A stretch of 64,000 nt of DNA from Brassica napus (lineage: Eukaryota > Streptophyta > Magnoliopsida > Brassicales > Brassicaceae). The notes under the pieces were generated by a model. The model was not told where the DNA came from. It did no database searches and saw only the letters and a program-made list of their open reading frames with translations. How positions within the stretch are numbered: the stretch's first letter is position 1; each line of letters starts with the position of its first letter. Shown in pieces: positions 47,051 to 61,038 of the stretch. The stretch spans positions 16,552,009 to 16,616,008 of the forward strand of contig NC_063442.1 in the NCBI RefSeq assembly GCF_020379485.1. The letters run 5' to 3'. The translations under genes and the position numbers were made by a program.

Positions 47051-47341
47051 TCACCTGGATTGTTCTTCATGAACATACCTGAATCGGAACACATTAGTCC
47101 ATGGATTATCATTCAAAACAGCGACTGTTCTACAGATAATCTTTTGACCAATACTATCACTCCTCGTTAAGATTCTTTCTTCTTCACTCTGAAAAAATAA
47201 CCTCAAAGGTTCAGCACCTATTTGTTTCTTGTAGCACACGCAAAGTTCCAGCTTTTTTAGCTTGTGGATACAAAAAGTATCCCAATATCTCTGGGAGCGA
47301 GTTCCCTTGACATGAACAAGCTTTTTTCCTTTTTGTTCGAC
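47051..47341 (-). pseudogene. Possible SUMO-like domain remnant
   Basis: An open stretch of about 96 codons with no in-frame ATG at its start. The part reading KLVHVKGT ... LKKLELCVCYKKQIGAEPLR ... LFFQ resembles, in spacing, the SUMO/Rad60-SLD fold (VKG, then a KKL-helix, then YC..QG...R.LF). No di-glycine C-terminus is present. Its neighbour at 47688 is also ubiquitin-like, which gives mild support. It could be an internal exon, a pseudogene or chance. Confidence 0.3.
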
Positions 47342-47687
47342 CAAATATTTTACATTTGATTGAAAATCTTTTCATCTTATACCTCTTAACTAAAGATTAT
47401 CAATAACTTTTTTATATAAAACAACTAATGTTTGTCGATTAGATCATCCGATAGAAAAGCCTTTTCAAACACTATTCAAAGCTCAAATTGAAGCGTGCAT
47501 GATTTTACCTATTTTACCAAGAAGTAGGTCAATAACAACAAGTTCCTGTTTTTCAGATCAAATGTTATCTTATTAGTAATGTCTTTTAGTTGCAGAAAGC
47601 TGTGAAAACAAAAGATAATTTTGGAAGATAGCAAAAAGTTAACTTGAATAACAAAGCTATGAGGAGGAAGGAGAAGGTTGTTCAGAT

Positions 47688-48308
47688 CTAAGAACCACCA
47701 GAAACACTTCCGTTGAAAATCTCAATCGTATCACCATGATCAACACGGTGCCACCGGAATGACCGGTCATCCTCCATCACATTTTGTTTGTATATAAAGA
47801 AATAACCTTCTTGCGGCAGACTTATCTGAAACCTCTGTTGAATCTTAACCAACTCCTTCCTCAGCTCTCCCACGTTGTCACTCGCGTTCACCTCCACCGG
47901 AATCTTCATTGTCCCGCTTTTCGGCAGCACCATCACTCTCAGCTTCTTAGGGTTGTTATTGTTGTTGTTGGTCCTAGCCATCATCACAGGCAAATCTTGA
48001 CCGTTAATGATCGGTTCTGTTGAGTTTGACGGTGGAGATTGCTCGGTTTTGAGCACTTGATTGCTGTTGCGGTGTTGGTCGGTGCCTGGTGAAGAGCTGA
48101 TAATCTGTAGATGAGAGTTGTTGAGAATGGCACATTGTTCGATGTCGTGATCATCTTGGAGAACCTTGCCTTGGAAGAAAAGGGTTTGTTTGGAGACAGG
48201 GATACGTTGATACTTTTCGATCTTTTGTTTGATCTCTAGCACTGTGTCCCAGTAACCTAGTTCAATGCAGAACGTTGGGCCTCTTTGTACCTCGAAGAAC
48301 ACATCCAT
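47688..48308 (-). CDS. Protein with two ubiquitin-like domains
   Basis: A single exon of 206 aa from the ATG at 48308 (MDVFFEVQRG); an in-frame ATG 24 codons upstream precedes sequence unlike the family. The first ubiquitin-like domain (residues 1-70) has the TVLEIKQKIEKYQRIPVSKQ pattern, matching ubiquitin's helix and following loop. A Ser/Asn-rich linker (about 71-125) contains an asparagine run. A second, more diverged ubiquitin-like domain (about 128-198) begins LRVMVLPKSG. There is no C-terminal Gly-Gly, so it cannot be conjugated like ubiquitin. The gene matches the clustered 'ubiquitin-like superfamily' loci near At4g05230-At4g05270, recalled from memory. Function unknown. Confidence 0.85.
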   Translation of the reverse strand: MDVFFEVQRGPTFCIELGYWDTVLEIKQKIEKYQRIPVSKQTLFFQGKVLQDDHDIEQCAILNNSHLQIISSSPGTDQHRNSNQVLKTEQSPPSNSTEPIINGQDLPVMMARTNNNNNNPKKLRVMVLPKSGTMKIPVEVNASDNVGELRKELVKIQQRFQISLPQEGYFFIYKQNVMEDDRSFRWHRVDHGDTIEIFNGSVSGGS

Positions 48309-50334
48309 ATTGTGATATATCAACTGGTGTTTCAAGATCAATGGAGACTGAGGATGAAGAGGAAAGTAACGTAACGTCAATTTCGGATTTTTTGTAACGA
48401 TAATTTCCTCATTATGTGTTAACTACTGGACTGACCTATTTTCATGGATTCTTGGTTTCCGTTTTTTTTTTTTCTTTTCGCTTTTTTCTTTTTCCTTCTT
48501 AATATCAAAAATGCTACTATTATCCTTCAGTTTATTTTCATTGTTTTTACTTGTTTTTTTCTTGACAGCAATAAAATTCTGTTATAGTTATTGTCTTGGT
48601 TTACATTAAAGTGTTGTGGTTTTTGGATGGTTCGAAATAGGCATGGGCATTTCGGGTATCGGTTCGGTTCGGTTCGAGTATTTCGGGGTTCGGGTAGTTC
48701 GGATAAGAGCTAGAGTATTCATTTAGTACTTGACATATTTTCGGTTCGGTTCGGTTCGGATAGTTTCGGGTTCGGTTCGGATAGTAAATGTAAGATCCAG
48801 AAAATATCCAAAAAAAGTTCGGTTCTCATTTGGATTCGGTTCGGGTTCGGATAGTTCGGATAGTTTAGATAATTTGGATAAAATATCGGTTATTTAGGGT
48901 AAAATATCAAATAATTAGAATGATTTAGACAAAAATTTCGGATATTTCGGACTACTTTGGATATTTCAGATATTTCGGATAAAACTATCCGGATAGTTTC
49001 GGATAGTTCGGATACTTTATAATAATTTAGTTATCTTCAACTATTTTCAGATATTTTTAATAGAATTTTAAATTAAAAATATATATTTAGTTATGTTATA
49101 TGTATATATAATTATATTTTTATATATTCGGGTATCCGTTTGGTTCTCGGTTCGGTTCCGGTTCGGTTCGGTTATTTTAGATATAAAAATATAGGAACCG
49201 TTCGGATATTTGAGGGTATTGGTCCGGTTCCGGTTTCAGGTATTTTGGTTCGGTTCCGGTTCGGTTTTTCGGTTCCGGTTATTTTGCCTAATTTAACCAA
49301 AATAACCGATTTTAACCGAAAATGTCTAATGTTTTTAGAAAATTAGACCATAATTAACCGAAAACCAAAAAATCAATTATTTTTAGAAATAAAATTGAAA
49401 ACTGAAATTAACCGGTAACTGAACCGAAATTTATTTGGTTAATTTTGTAATTGGTTTTCAAAATTTCGGTTAACCAAAAATCAACGGTTTGGTTCGGTTT
49501 CGAAAAATTGAAATCGCAGGGATAAGTTTATCCATTAATATTTAATATTTTGTACCAAATTTATATAAATTATTTGTGGCGGATTTAATTTACACAAAAT
49601 AGCACATTATTATTTTTGTGAATTTGGTCAAAAATAATATTGTCAAATTAGTTATGTGATGGATGGAATCTTGAGTAATAATGGTGTTTGACTCAGCTTT
49701 ACCATGATTCAAGACATTCAACACAAATTAAGAACTCCATAATTACACGTATTTATGTTTGTTGTGGACCTGTGGTATTGCAAAAAAATATATATATATC
49801 ATAACATAATGATTTGTAACATAACGTAATGATGGTGGTCTTCACTCTTTTTATTTCTATATAAGAGCTTCTTAGCTTTATAGAAATAGACATACGAGGC
49901 TAAGAACAAGAAACAAATCCCAACTGATTCTCCCATTTTGAATACTTTGTTATTTGCTTTTTTTTTTGTAAATTTTGGTTCATTATATTTTCTATTCTCG
50001 AATGTTACACTTTAGCAAAAAAAAATTAACATATGGGACCATGAACTAATATGTATATGACTAAAATATAACAGCTTTAACAAGTTGTATTTCAGAGGCT
50101 TTATACGATTATTCTCTTGAAAACTATATATAAAGCAATAACTAACCAAAAAAAAAAAAACTAACCAAAAAAAAAGTTTACATGCATTGTGTTCACTTTA
50201 CGTAACCTGATTCTTTTCTTCTCCATACACTTCAAGAACTATTTACTTTTCTTCTTCATACATAACCCCCAAACACTCCAAACTTTCCTTCCATACAAAC
50301 AAAAAAAAACATCCTTGTATACTCAAAGCACGAA
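48309..50334. other. Intergenic block with GGTTCG-rich degenerate repeat
   Basis: About 2 kb. The middle (about 48650-49520) is the degenerate repeat listed separately; the remainder is AT-rich. 50100-50334 is the promoter and leader of the NHL gene. No gene seen. Confidence 0.55.
48650..49520. repeat. GGTTCGG / GGATATTTCGG-rich degenerate element
   Basis: Imperfect tandem words GGTTCGGTTCGG, TTCGGATAGTTCGG and AACCGAAACC run for ~870 bp with strand asymmetry that reverses near 49300. Such blocks are common remnants of DNA transposons in Brassicaceae. A shorter relative lies in an intron of the CRK gene (58840-59110), sharing ATAGGAACCGTTC. Confidence 0.7.
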
Positions 50335-51030
50335 ATGACACCAGACCGGACAACTATCCCGATCCGGTCCAGTCCCGGGTCTCAAACTCCCCGGTCTCAA
50401 ACTCAACCCATGAAGCGTCACCATTCAGCTAGCTACTATGCTCACCGGGTCAAAGAAAGTCTCTCAACCCGAATATCCAAATTCATCTGCGCAATGTTCC
50501 TCTTGGTCCTATTCTTCATAGGCATCATTGGTTTCATCCTCTGGCTCAGCTTACGCCCTCACCGACCACGGTTCCACATCCAAGACTTCGTGGTCCAAGG
50601 TCTCGACCAGCCTACGGGATTCGAGAACGCAAGAGTTGCTTTCAACGTAACCATTTATAACCCTAACCAACACATGGGCGTATTCTTTGATTCCATGGAC
50701 GGTTTCATCTACTACAAAGATCAGCGGGTCGGGTCAAGCCCATTGCTAAGCCCGTTTTTCCAGCAGCCGACTAACACAACGATAGTGAGTGGGACTCTTA
50801 CAGGAGCTTCTTTAACGGTGAATAGTAACCGTTGGACTGAGTTTAGTAACGATCGAGCTCTAGGCACGGTGACGTTTAGGCTTGATATAGTTTCAGTTAT
50901 TCGGTTTAAACTGTCTAGGTGGATTAGTAGGCACCACAGGATGCATGCTAATTGCAATATAGTGGTTGGACCGGACGGTTTGATCATGCCCAAGTTTAAC
51001 CATAAACGGTGTCCTGTCTACTTCACTTAG
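50335..51030 (+). CDS. NDR1/HIN1-like (NHL, LEA_2 domain) membrane protein
   Basis: An intronless frame of 231 aa with a polar Ser/Pro/Thr-rich N-terminus (1-45) and one transmembrane helix (about 50-73, FICAMFLLVLFFIGIIGFIL). An extracytoplasmic LEA_2 domain follows (about 80-225), containing the conserved NPN motif (IYNPNQHMGVFFD) of the NHL family. NHL proteins sit at the plasma membrane and many respond to pathogens or salicylate; a specific role for this one is not known. The order fits At4g05220 by memory. High-GC start region; intact. Confidence 0.92.
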   Translation: MTPDRTTIPIRSSPGSQTPRSQTQPMKRHHSASYYAHRVKESLSTRISKFICAMFLLVLFFIGIIGFILWLSLRPHRPRFHIQDFVVQGLDQPTGFENARVAFNVTIYNPNQHMGVFFDSMDGFIYYKDQRVGSSPLLSPFFQQPTNTTIVSGTLTGASLTVNSNRWTEFSNDRALGTVTFRLDIVSVIRFKLSRWISRHHRMHANCNIVVGPDGLIMPKFNHKRCPVYFT

Positions 51031-51180
51031 ATTGATTGATTTGTTATTTGTTGTTTTATCTTTTGTATTTTACTTTTCCTTTTGATTGATTTTAAATTCT
51101 TGTAATTTGGATTTGAGAGTGTATGAAAACATAAGATAGTGTTTGGTCACAGAAACTAAGAGTTTGGTTAATGTATTAAG

Positions 51181-53049
51181 TTATGGTTTCCTCTTGCTCA
51201 AAATCTTAGCTTCTACAATCTGCCTTCTCCATTGATGAATTGGTACCTGCAATAAGAACAAATTTTGTAAGAAGAAACAATGTTTTTTAGAAGCAAAAAA
51301 CAGAGTCTGGCTCTGTTTTAGCTTTTGTTTTAGTCAGACACAGAGAGATGCTTACAGCAGGAAAGCCACCGAAGTCCCCTGGTTCGGTAATGCTTTTGAT
51401 AACACAACTATTTGCAGCTAGTCGAACCTATTAACCAAAAACCACACCGGATATTAGATGAAGCGCGGGCACAATTAATCAACTTGAGAGGAGGACTAAC
51501 CTTGGATACAATTGAGACATGGTCTCGAACTGCAACACGTCCTCCTAAAACTACATAGTCACCGATCCTACAACAAACATTGTCCAAAAGCTAAAGTGTC
51601 ATGCAATAGAAATTATAAAGGGTATTCAGATTCCAGGGCTAGAAGCATTTACTCTGCTGAACCAGCTATGCCTACTTGGCCACAGAGCAAGCAAGACTTG
51701 CCAATAACCACATTGTGGCCTATCTGCATCACAAGAAGAAGAAAAAATAATAATGTTTATTCTCATTTTACACCGGATCTATGGTGAGTTACAAGATAGA
51801 AATCTAAGACGCACCTGAACTAAATTGTCTATCTTAGTATCATCCCCAATCACTGTTTCTCTCCAGCTGCATAGATTTGTAATGATTATGGAGATAGTGA
51901 ACAATGTTAAACGAGTTTTTTTCAAGGAAATAGTCTCTGCTTACCTGCCCCGGTCAATGCATGTGTTTGCTCCAATTTCCACACGATTCCCTATCTTCAC
52001 ATTTAAAGCCTAAGGAGAACAAGAAACAAAGGATTACTAAAGAGAAAAGTGCTATAAATAGTTTATTCAGATTCACGAAAGCAATCTTACTTGAGGCTTC
52101 TTCACCATGTTTCCTTGTTCATCCACGTAAAACCCAAATCCTGAACAGTCAAAGAGCAATCCCAATTCTCAGAAGATAAAGGACGAAAAGCATTTTGAAT
52201 TACACTCAGAAATTAAATGAGCTGGTCCATACCATCTTGGCCAACGCAGACTCCATTATGGATAACACATAACTCACCAATACTACAGTTGCTAACTGAA
52301 ACATTATACCTGTAGACAAAACCCAGCAAGTAAAGATTCTTACAACATTTTTCCTATAACATGTGCGAGATGTGTAAAGCCAAGATGTTACCCAATCTTT
52401 GTAGAGTGATCAATTTTGACTGATGATCCAACAACAGTGTTAGATCCTATGTGAACCTCTGCACCCAATATAGCTTTTTCGTGAACTACTGCTCCAAACT
52501 CAACCAGAGCCGAGGAATCAATTACGGCCGAGCTATGGTATGTACCTCCTCCATTTCGCCATCTTAGAAACCCTTTGTCAGCATCACCTCCGAGACTTGT
52601 CTCTAATCTTTTACAGTTACAAAAGAAAAACACACACACACACAAGAAGTATCATCAACAACTAATTAATTACATAGAATACTAACAAAAATTCAGCATC
52701 AATCTGTATGACATAAAAATGATTCGCCATCTAAATGCCATATTCTCAAAGCGAGGTCTCAGAAGAAAATTTCGCCACATATTCTCAAAGCGACATTCCC
52801 ACAAACACGTGGTGTGCACGGCAACTAGATGAGCTAAATGCAAACACAGCAGAACTCGTGTTTTAGAAAGGGATAAGTTCGCAGTGAGACTCACCCGTCA
52901 CATGGAGAAGAAGTAACAGTGATGGACTCAGTTGTTTGACCGGAGCAAACGCATAAGTTTCGGCAACTAGAGAAAGAGCCTGGTAGCTTCTTCTTCAAAA
53001 GGACGCCTTGAGCGGAAACTGAGAAAAGTCTCCGCAAGTTTGTCGCCAT
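51181..53049 (-). CDS. LPXD2: UDP-3-O-acylglucosamine N-acyltransferase (LpxD), mitochondrial
   Basis: A minus-strand gene with at least eight exons, from the ATG at 53049 (exon 1, 52895-53049) to the TAA at 51181-51183. Exon 2 is about 52393-52609. LpxD transfers a hydroxyacyl group to the amino group of UDP-3-O-acylglucosamine, the third step of lipid A-type synthesis. Plants keep this bacterial pathway in mitochondria. The N-terminus ([12 protein letters not shown]) is a plausible mitochondrial presequence. The body shows left-handed beta-helix hexapeptide repeats (for example [20 protein letters not shown]) and the later [16 protein letters not shown] block. It ends [11 protein letters not shown]...RKP. 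The order fits At4g05210 (paralogue At4g21220) from memory. No disruption is seen. Confidence 0.9.
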
Positions 53050-53425
53050 AGAAGAAACTGAAGAATGCTTGCGACACGACCAGAAAAAAAAAGAAAAAAG
53101 AGAGAAGCTTGTTCGGAAGATCTCGGTTCAGATAATTGGCGACGGTTATATGGGGTCTATTGTAAGAACACTAAAACTATAGGGACTTAAATGTTAATCT
53201 CAAGATTAGTAGTACCTCTCAACTCTTTATTTTTAGTTTTCTCAACAAAAAAAAAATCTTTATTTTCAGTCTACTTTTAAGTTTTAATTAACTTTTAATT
53301 TGATCATTTAACCACCCAAACGGCCCAATTTACAAGCTTCAGTACTAAATTTCATTTGTTTAACTTTCAACTTTAATTATTTTAAAATTTTACTACCTGG
53401 CGCCAAAGTTTTGAGCTTATACTAT

Positions 53426-53668
53426 ATATATTATATGAATGGAAAATAAAATATAAATATAAAAATTAAAATGATAAATTGTGAGCTATTTCCAGCATTT
53501 TAACAATATAGCCACCACAATTTTGCTGTATACTAGAATGGAAAATATATATATATATATTATATGAATGGAAAATAAAATATAAATATAAAAATTAAAA
53601 ATGATAAATTGTGAGCTATTTCCAGCATTTTAACAATATAGCCACCACAATTTTGCTGTATACTAGAC
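53426..53668. repeat. Two-copy tandem duplication, offset 129 bp
   Basis: TATATGAATGGAAAATAAAA at 53432 recurs at 53561 and continues nearly unchanged through GTGAGCTATTTCCAGCATTT to TTTGCTGTATACTAGA. Confidence 0.9.
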
Positions 53669-53740
53669 ATATGATATATGTATTACTACAGTAACCAATA
53701 TATAATAATATCTTAAAGTGTATATAATTTTTATAAGGAA

Positions 53741-55971
53741 TCCCCTATATATTAATTGAGAAGCATTTGAAAAATTAGAACCTTAATTTTGTATTAATTA
53801 AAAAAAACCTCAAATCCTAGGTGGCACTCTAAATGCCTTCTAAATTCCATTTCAAAGAATTCTAGAGCATCTAATATAAAGTATAGTTTAATCTATTGGT
53901 GTCACATTATTCCATAATTATATAACACTAGAGAACATTATATTAACCTAAAATATATGAAATGTGTATTCTTTCCTTAAATAAAAGCCACGGAATTACC
54001 TAAAATGATTTACATATATACGGAAATTAATGATTATGAATAATAAAGATTTGATAACAATTTTTCCATCCTTCTTCATTTTTGTTTAAATTTATATTAT
54101 TAAAAAAACTTAAACAATCACATTAACCATATAATAAAAAAATTAGATTTTTTCTTATATGTTATATTTTGAATTTTTTAAAATGACTATAAATTACAAA
54201 AATGAGAAAACCTTTATATGTTATATGTATTTTTTAAACGACTTTAAAATACAAAAATGAGGACACCTTATATGTTATATTTTTCTTATATGTTAGAATT
54301 TTCTTATATGTTATATTTTGAATTTTTGTTAAACGGCTTTAAATTACAAAAATGTAAGTTTCCTTAAGTATACGATTAAAAACATTAAAATGACATGTAT
54401 CAATTCGATGCTTGATTTGAAAGCTTTCAAAACCATATGGAAGATAAAAATCAAAATAATTCAACTGTGAAAACAATACTGTTCACTTTTTTCAAGAATG
54501 TGTTCTCTGAAAAAAATAAGGTTTTTATGTCATAATTTGTTTAATATCCACTAGAGAACATTATATTAACCTAAAATATAAGAAGTGTGTATTCTTTCCT
54601 TAAATAAAAGCTGCAGAATTACCTAATATGTTTTACATATATATGACAATTAATGATTATGAATAATAAATATTTGATAACAATTTTTGCATCCTTCTTC
54701 ATTTTTGTTTAATTTTATATAATTAAAAAAATAAACAATCACATTAACCATATAATAAAAAATTAAATTTTTCTTATATGTTATATTTTAAATTTTTTAA
54801 AATGACTTTAAATTATAAAAATGAGAAAACCTTATATGTTATTTTTTTTTTTAAAAACAACTTTAAAATACAAAAATGAGGACACCTTATATGTTAGATT
54901 TTTTCTTATATGTTATATTTTGAATTTTTTAAAACAACTTTAAATTACAAAAATGTAAGTTTTTCTTAAGTATACGACTAAAAACATTAAAATGACATGT
55001 ATCAGTTCGATGGTTGATTTGAAAGCTATCAAAACGATATGTAAGTTAAAAGTCAAAATAATTCAAATGTGAAAACAATACTATTCACTTTTTCAAAATT
55101 GTGTTCGAGGAAAAAAATAAGGTTTTTATGTCATAATTTGTTTAATGTCAACTAGAGAACATTATATTAACCTAAAATATAAGAAGTGTGTATTCGTTCC
55201 CTAAATAAAAGCTACGAAATTATCTAATATGATTTACATATATATGGCAATTAATGATTATAAATAATAAAGATTTGATAACAATTTTTGCATCTTTCTT
55301 CATTTTGTTTAATTTTATATTATTAAAAAAAATAAACAATCACATTAACCATATAATAAAAAATTAGATTTTTTCTTATATGTTATATTTTGAATTTTTT
55401 AAAATGACTTTAAATTACAAAAATGAGGAAACCTTATATGTTATTTTTTTTTTAAAACTACTTTAAAATACAAAAATGAGGACACCTTATATGTTAGATT
55501 TTTCTTATGCGTTATATTTTTTCTTAGCTGTTATATTTTGAATTTTTTAAAACGACTTTAAATTACAAAAATGTATGTTTTTCTTAAGTATACGACTAAA
55601 AACATTAAAATGATATGTATCAATTCGATGGTTGATTTGAAAGCTTTCAAAACCATATGGAAGATAAAAATCAAAATAATTAAACTGTGAAAACAATACT
55701 GTTTACTTTTTTCAAGAATGTGTTCGATGGAAAAAATAAGGTTTTTATGTCATAATTTGTTTAATGTCCAATCGATCAACCCATGATGTATTAATTATAG
55801 TTTTGTTCTATTATTTTCAATAAAAACTGATTCGATCCATCTGAAAGAAATTATATAATAACAACAAAAAATATTTTATATATATAAATAAAATGATCGC
55901 ATATATAAAAAAAACTATCGATAATATATACAAATAAACTAATCCTGCGCAAGGCGCAGGTCTTATTCTAG
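53741..55971 (+). mobile_element. Complete 2.2 kb non-autonomous Helitron with internal triplication
   Basis: 5' end TCCCCTATATATTAATTGAG; 3' end with the perfect hairpin CCTGCGC-AAG-GCGCAGG (55944-55960), spacer and CTAG (55968-55971) before T. The body is three ~600-bp direct units starting ACTAGAGAACATTATATTAA at 53937, 54550 and 55151. No coding capacity. Confidence 0.88.
53937..55765. repeat. Three-copy tandem repeat (613 and 601 bp) within the Helitron
   Basis: Each unit runs from ACTAGAGAACATTATATTAA to AAGGTTTTTATGTCATAATT and TGTTTAATGTC. Units contain smaller nested repeats of TTATATGTTATATTTTGAAT. Copies differ by scattered substitutions and small indels. Confidence 0.92.
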
Positions 55972-56270
55972 TATACTGTAAAAAACTCAACGTGTAGCAT
56001 GGACGGACTTCAGAAATTTTATTAGTATGTCAATCGCAAAAATATATACTGTAGTTGGAACAACGAATATATAAATTGTAAGATTCCCACAACCTTTGAC
56101 CAAACATGATTATTTAAGATCATTATGTCAATGATTACTACACATCGTGCAAATCTCTGACAGAACTTTTTTAGTTTCATTTTCTGAACAAGTCTTACCA
56201 ATTGAATGGATACGACGCTTGAAGATAAAAATCTGAATAAACAATCTTAACTATCAAAGACTCAAGAATT

Positions 56271-57611
56271 GAAAAAGCCCATTCTCTCTCTAAAGCCCAT
56301 TCTCTCTAGCTTCTCTCTACCTCTTTAGGGTTTCAGCCGCTTAGTCTCGTTTCCGGCGGTCGCCACCGTGCTCTCAGGCGGCCGCCGGGCCTCACCTTTT
56401 TTTGTCTTTGCTTCTCCTCTGTCGTCTCTGTCTTCTACGGCTGAGGGAGTGGTGGTCCAACGCATCAGATCTGGTTTTACCCGAACTTAGATCTAGGAAT
56501 GTGGTGACTGGAGATGCTTGAGGACAGTGTCTCCTGCTGTCACGTTTTATCCTGCATCTGTTTAGGTCTCTCCGGAATTTTTCCCGTGCGCTTGGTCTTC
56601 TCCTCCGAGTGTAGAGGCGTGTGCGGCGCTGTCAAGCTCTTCGTTGGTCTCGTGTTCTTCCTCCGGTGTGGCGTCTGGTGGTATTCGAGGCTGCTTGTTG
56701 AGTTGGAGCTCTGAGTTTCGCCGTCTCCGGTAAGGCTCGTGTCTCTCTGTTTTGTTTGTGGTGCCTCTGGTGTGTTCTCCGTTGGTAGCAGCGCGTGTGG
56801 GTTTCGTGGATGGCGGAGGCGTCGGTTCGCTTCTCTGTGGTCCCTCGTGGCAGCGTGTTGGTGTTTAGCTTCCTCTGGTTCGTCTCAGTTCGTATGTGGC
56901 TCCGGTATGGGCAGTCACCCCTCAAATCAAAATGGTGGTAGCGGTTGTGGCCTGCTCCGTCCCTCGCTCTTCTCAAATAATCTCTTCAACATGGTGTTCG
57001 TGTCTCGTGAGCGAGTATCAGCTCAGGTGTGTTCTTTGGTGCGATAGTTAGTCACTCGGGTCATAGTGTGGCTTCGGATTTGTTTCTTCCGGAGGGTTGT
57101 CCGGTTCACGATCCGTCTACTCTATATGGGTAGCGGTTAGATGGGTGTATACGGTCCCGGTGGAATGCAAAAGAGGCGGTAATCTCTGGCGCAAACTACT
57201 GAACGACGGCATCGTCGTGTCTCGGCTTCTCCTCGTACCGCCGGTGGTTTCTATTTTCTGGCCTTTCTATGGTTTCGTGTTCAGATTCTCCGCTCGAGTA
57301 CGCTATGGGTTCTCGTTGGAAGCTGTAGGAACCGTAGCATTCAGGGTTTGAGGACGCCCTTCTCTCGGTAGCTCGCGGCAACTTACGGGTTTTCTCATCT
57401 AGTTCTTGTGGTTGGTAGGTCTGCGCCCTTCTCGCTATTATCCGTTTAATCGCTTGAGTTTGTATTGCTTTCGGTCTGTTCCGTTGTTGCTGCGTAGTTA
57501 TTATGGTGTTGTTGTTTGTTGTTTCCGCTACTTGTTTACACTGTAACGTCTGTCAAAAATTGAAAATCGGTAATAATATTTAACATTTTTACCAAAAAAA
57601 AAAAAAAAAAG
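56271..57611 (+). mobile_element. GC-rich polyadenylated retroposon, non-coding, 1.34 kb
   Basis: The insert is flanked by a perfect 15-bp direct repeat AAAGACTCAAGAATT (56256-56270 and 57612-57626) and ends in a run of about 19 A (57592-57610), so it was inserted by target-primed reverse transcription. It begins GAAAAAGCCCATTCTCTCTC, contains TTTAGGGTTTCAGCCGC and a long GC-rich section, and ends TAATATTTAACATTTTTACC before the poly(A). No reverse transcriptase, no A/B-box pair and no convincing protein in any frame are visible. It could be a non-autonomous LINE derivative or a retrocopied non-coding RNA. Confidence 0.82.
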
Positions 57612-57761
57612 AAAGACTCAAGAATTCATAATCAGAGAAATTAGACTTTAACCTCAATTCCAAGAAACTTCCATGATTAATATCAAGAAACTCAAACCCA
57701 TGATGTATCATTTTGCAATAACCTCAAAGAAACAGAGCAAAAAAAAAACAGAATAACACAC

Positions 57762-60539
<2,778 letters not shown>

Positions 60540-60557
60540 CCTTTTCCATGTAGTTCC

Positions 60558-60951
60558 AACAGTGTCGTGTTTTAAATTATGTGTAACAGAACAAGAAGTG
60601 TTTACTTATGTCCTTGAAGAACTACTGTAGATCAATCAATTTCTCATACAACAATAATAAGATAGCAAGTAGTAGTTTCCACATTCAAATGGAAAGCAAA
60701 AGATCCAGAAACAAATCTGCATATGAACTCAAGAGCTTCATACAGCAAGACACTAACAGTGTCGTGTTTTAAATTATGTGTAACAGAACAAGAAGTGTTT
60801 ACTTATGTCCTTGAAGAACTACTGTAGATCAATCAATTTCTCATACAACAATAATAAGATAGCAAGTAGTAGTTTCCACATTCAAATGGAAAGCAAAAGA
60901 TCCAGAAACAAATCTGCATATGAACTCAAGAGCTTCATACAGCAAGACACT
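60558..60951. repeat. Perfect 197-bp tandem duplication
   Basis: 60558-60754 and 60755-60951 are identical as far as I can read, starting AACAGTGTCGTGTTTTAAAT. It lies just after the CRK25 stop and covers the convergent 3'UTR zone shared with the kinesin gene. Either a very recent duplication or an assembly artefact. Confidence 0.92.
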
Positions 60952-61038
60952 AAGTCCAAACCACAATCAGTTATTACAAACCTCTAAAGCAAATTGCTTT
61001 TGTGTTATACATCTCAGAGAAACTCTCAAAAGCAGCCT

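Larger units (their letters stand above)
53050..57761. other. Transposon-filled interval LPXD2 to CRK25
   Basis: About 4.7 kb with no host gene. In order it holds the LPXD2 promoter (53050-53200), AT-rich DNA, a 129-bp tandem duplication, a 2.2 kb Helitron, short spacer sequence, a GC-rich retroposon, and the CRK25 leader (57630-57761). Confidence 0.7.

Noticed and set aside
48650..49520. A satellite or telomere-like array
   Set aside because: The GGTTCGG words are irregular and mixed with other words; a degenerate transposon block is a better description.
56514..57351. Several open frames on both strands in the GC-rich retroposon
   Set aside because: Frames are open because the DNA is GC-rich; compositions are Arg/Ser/Cys-heavy and differ between strands. 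Not protein-like.
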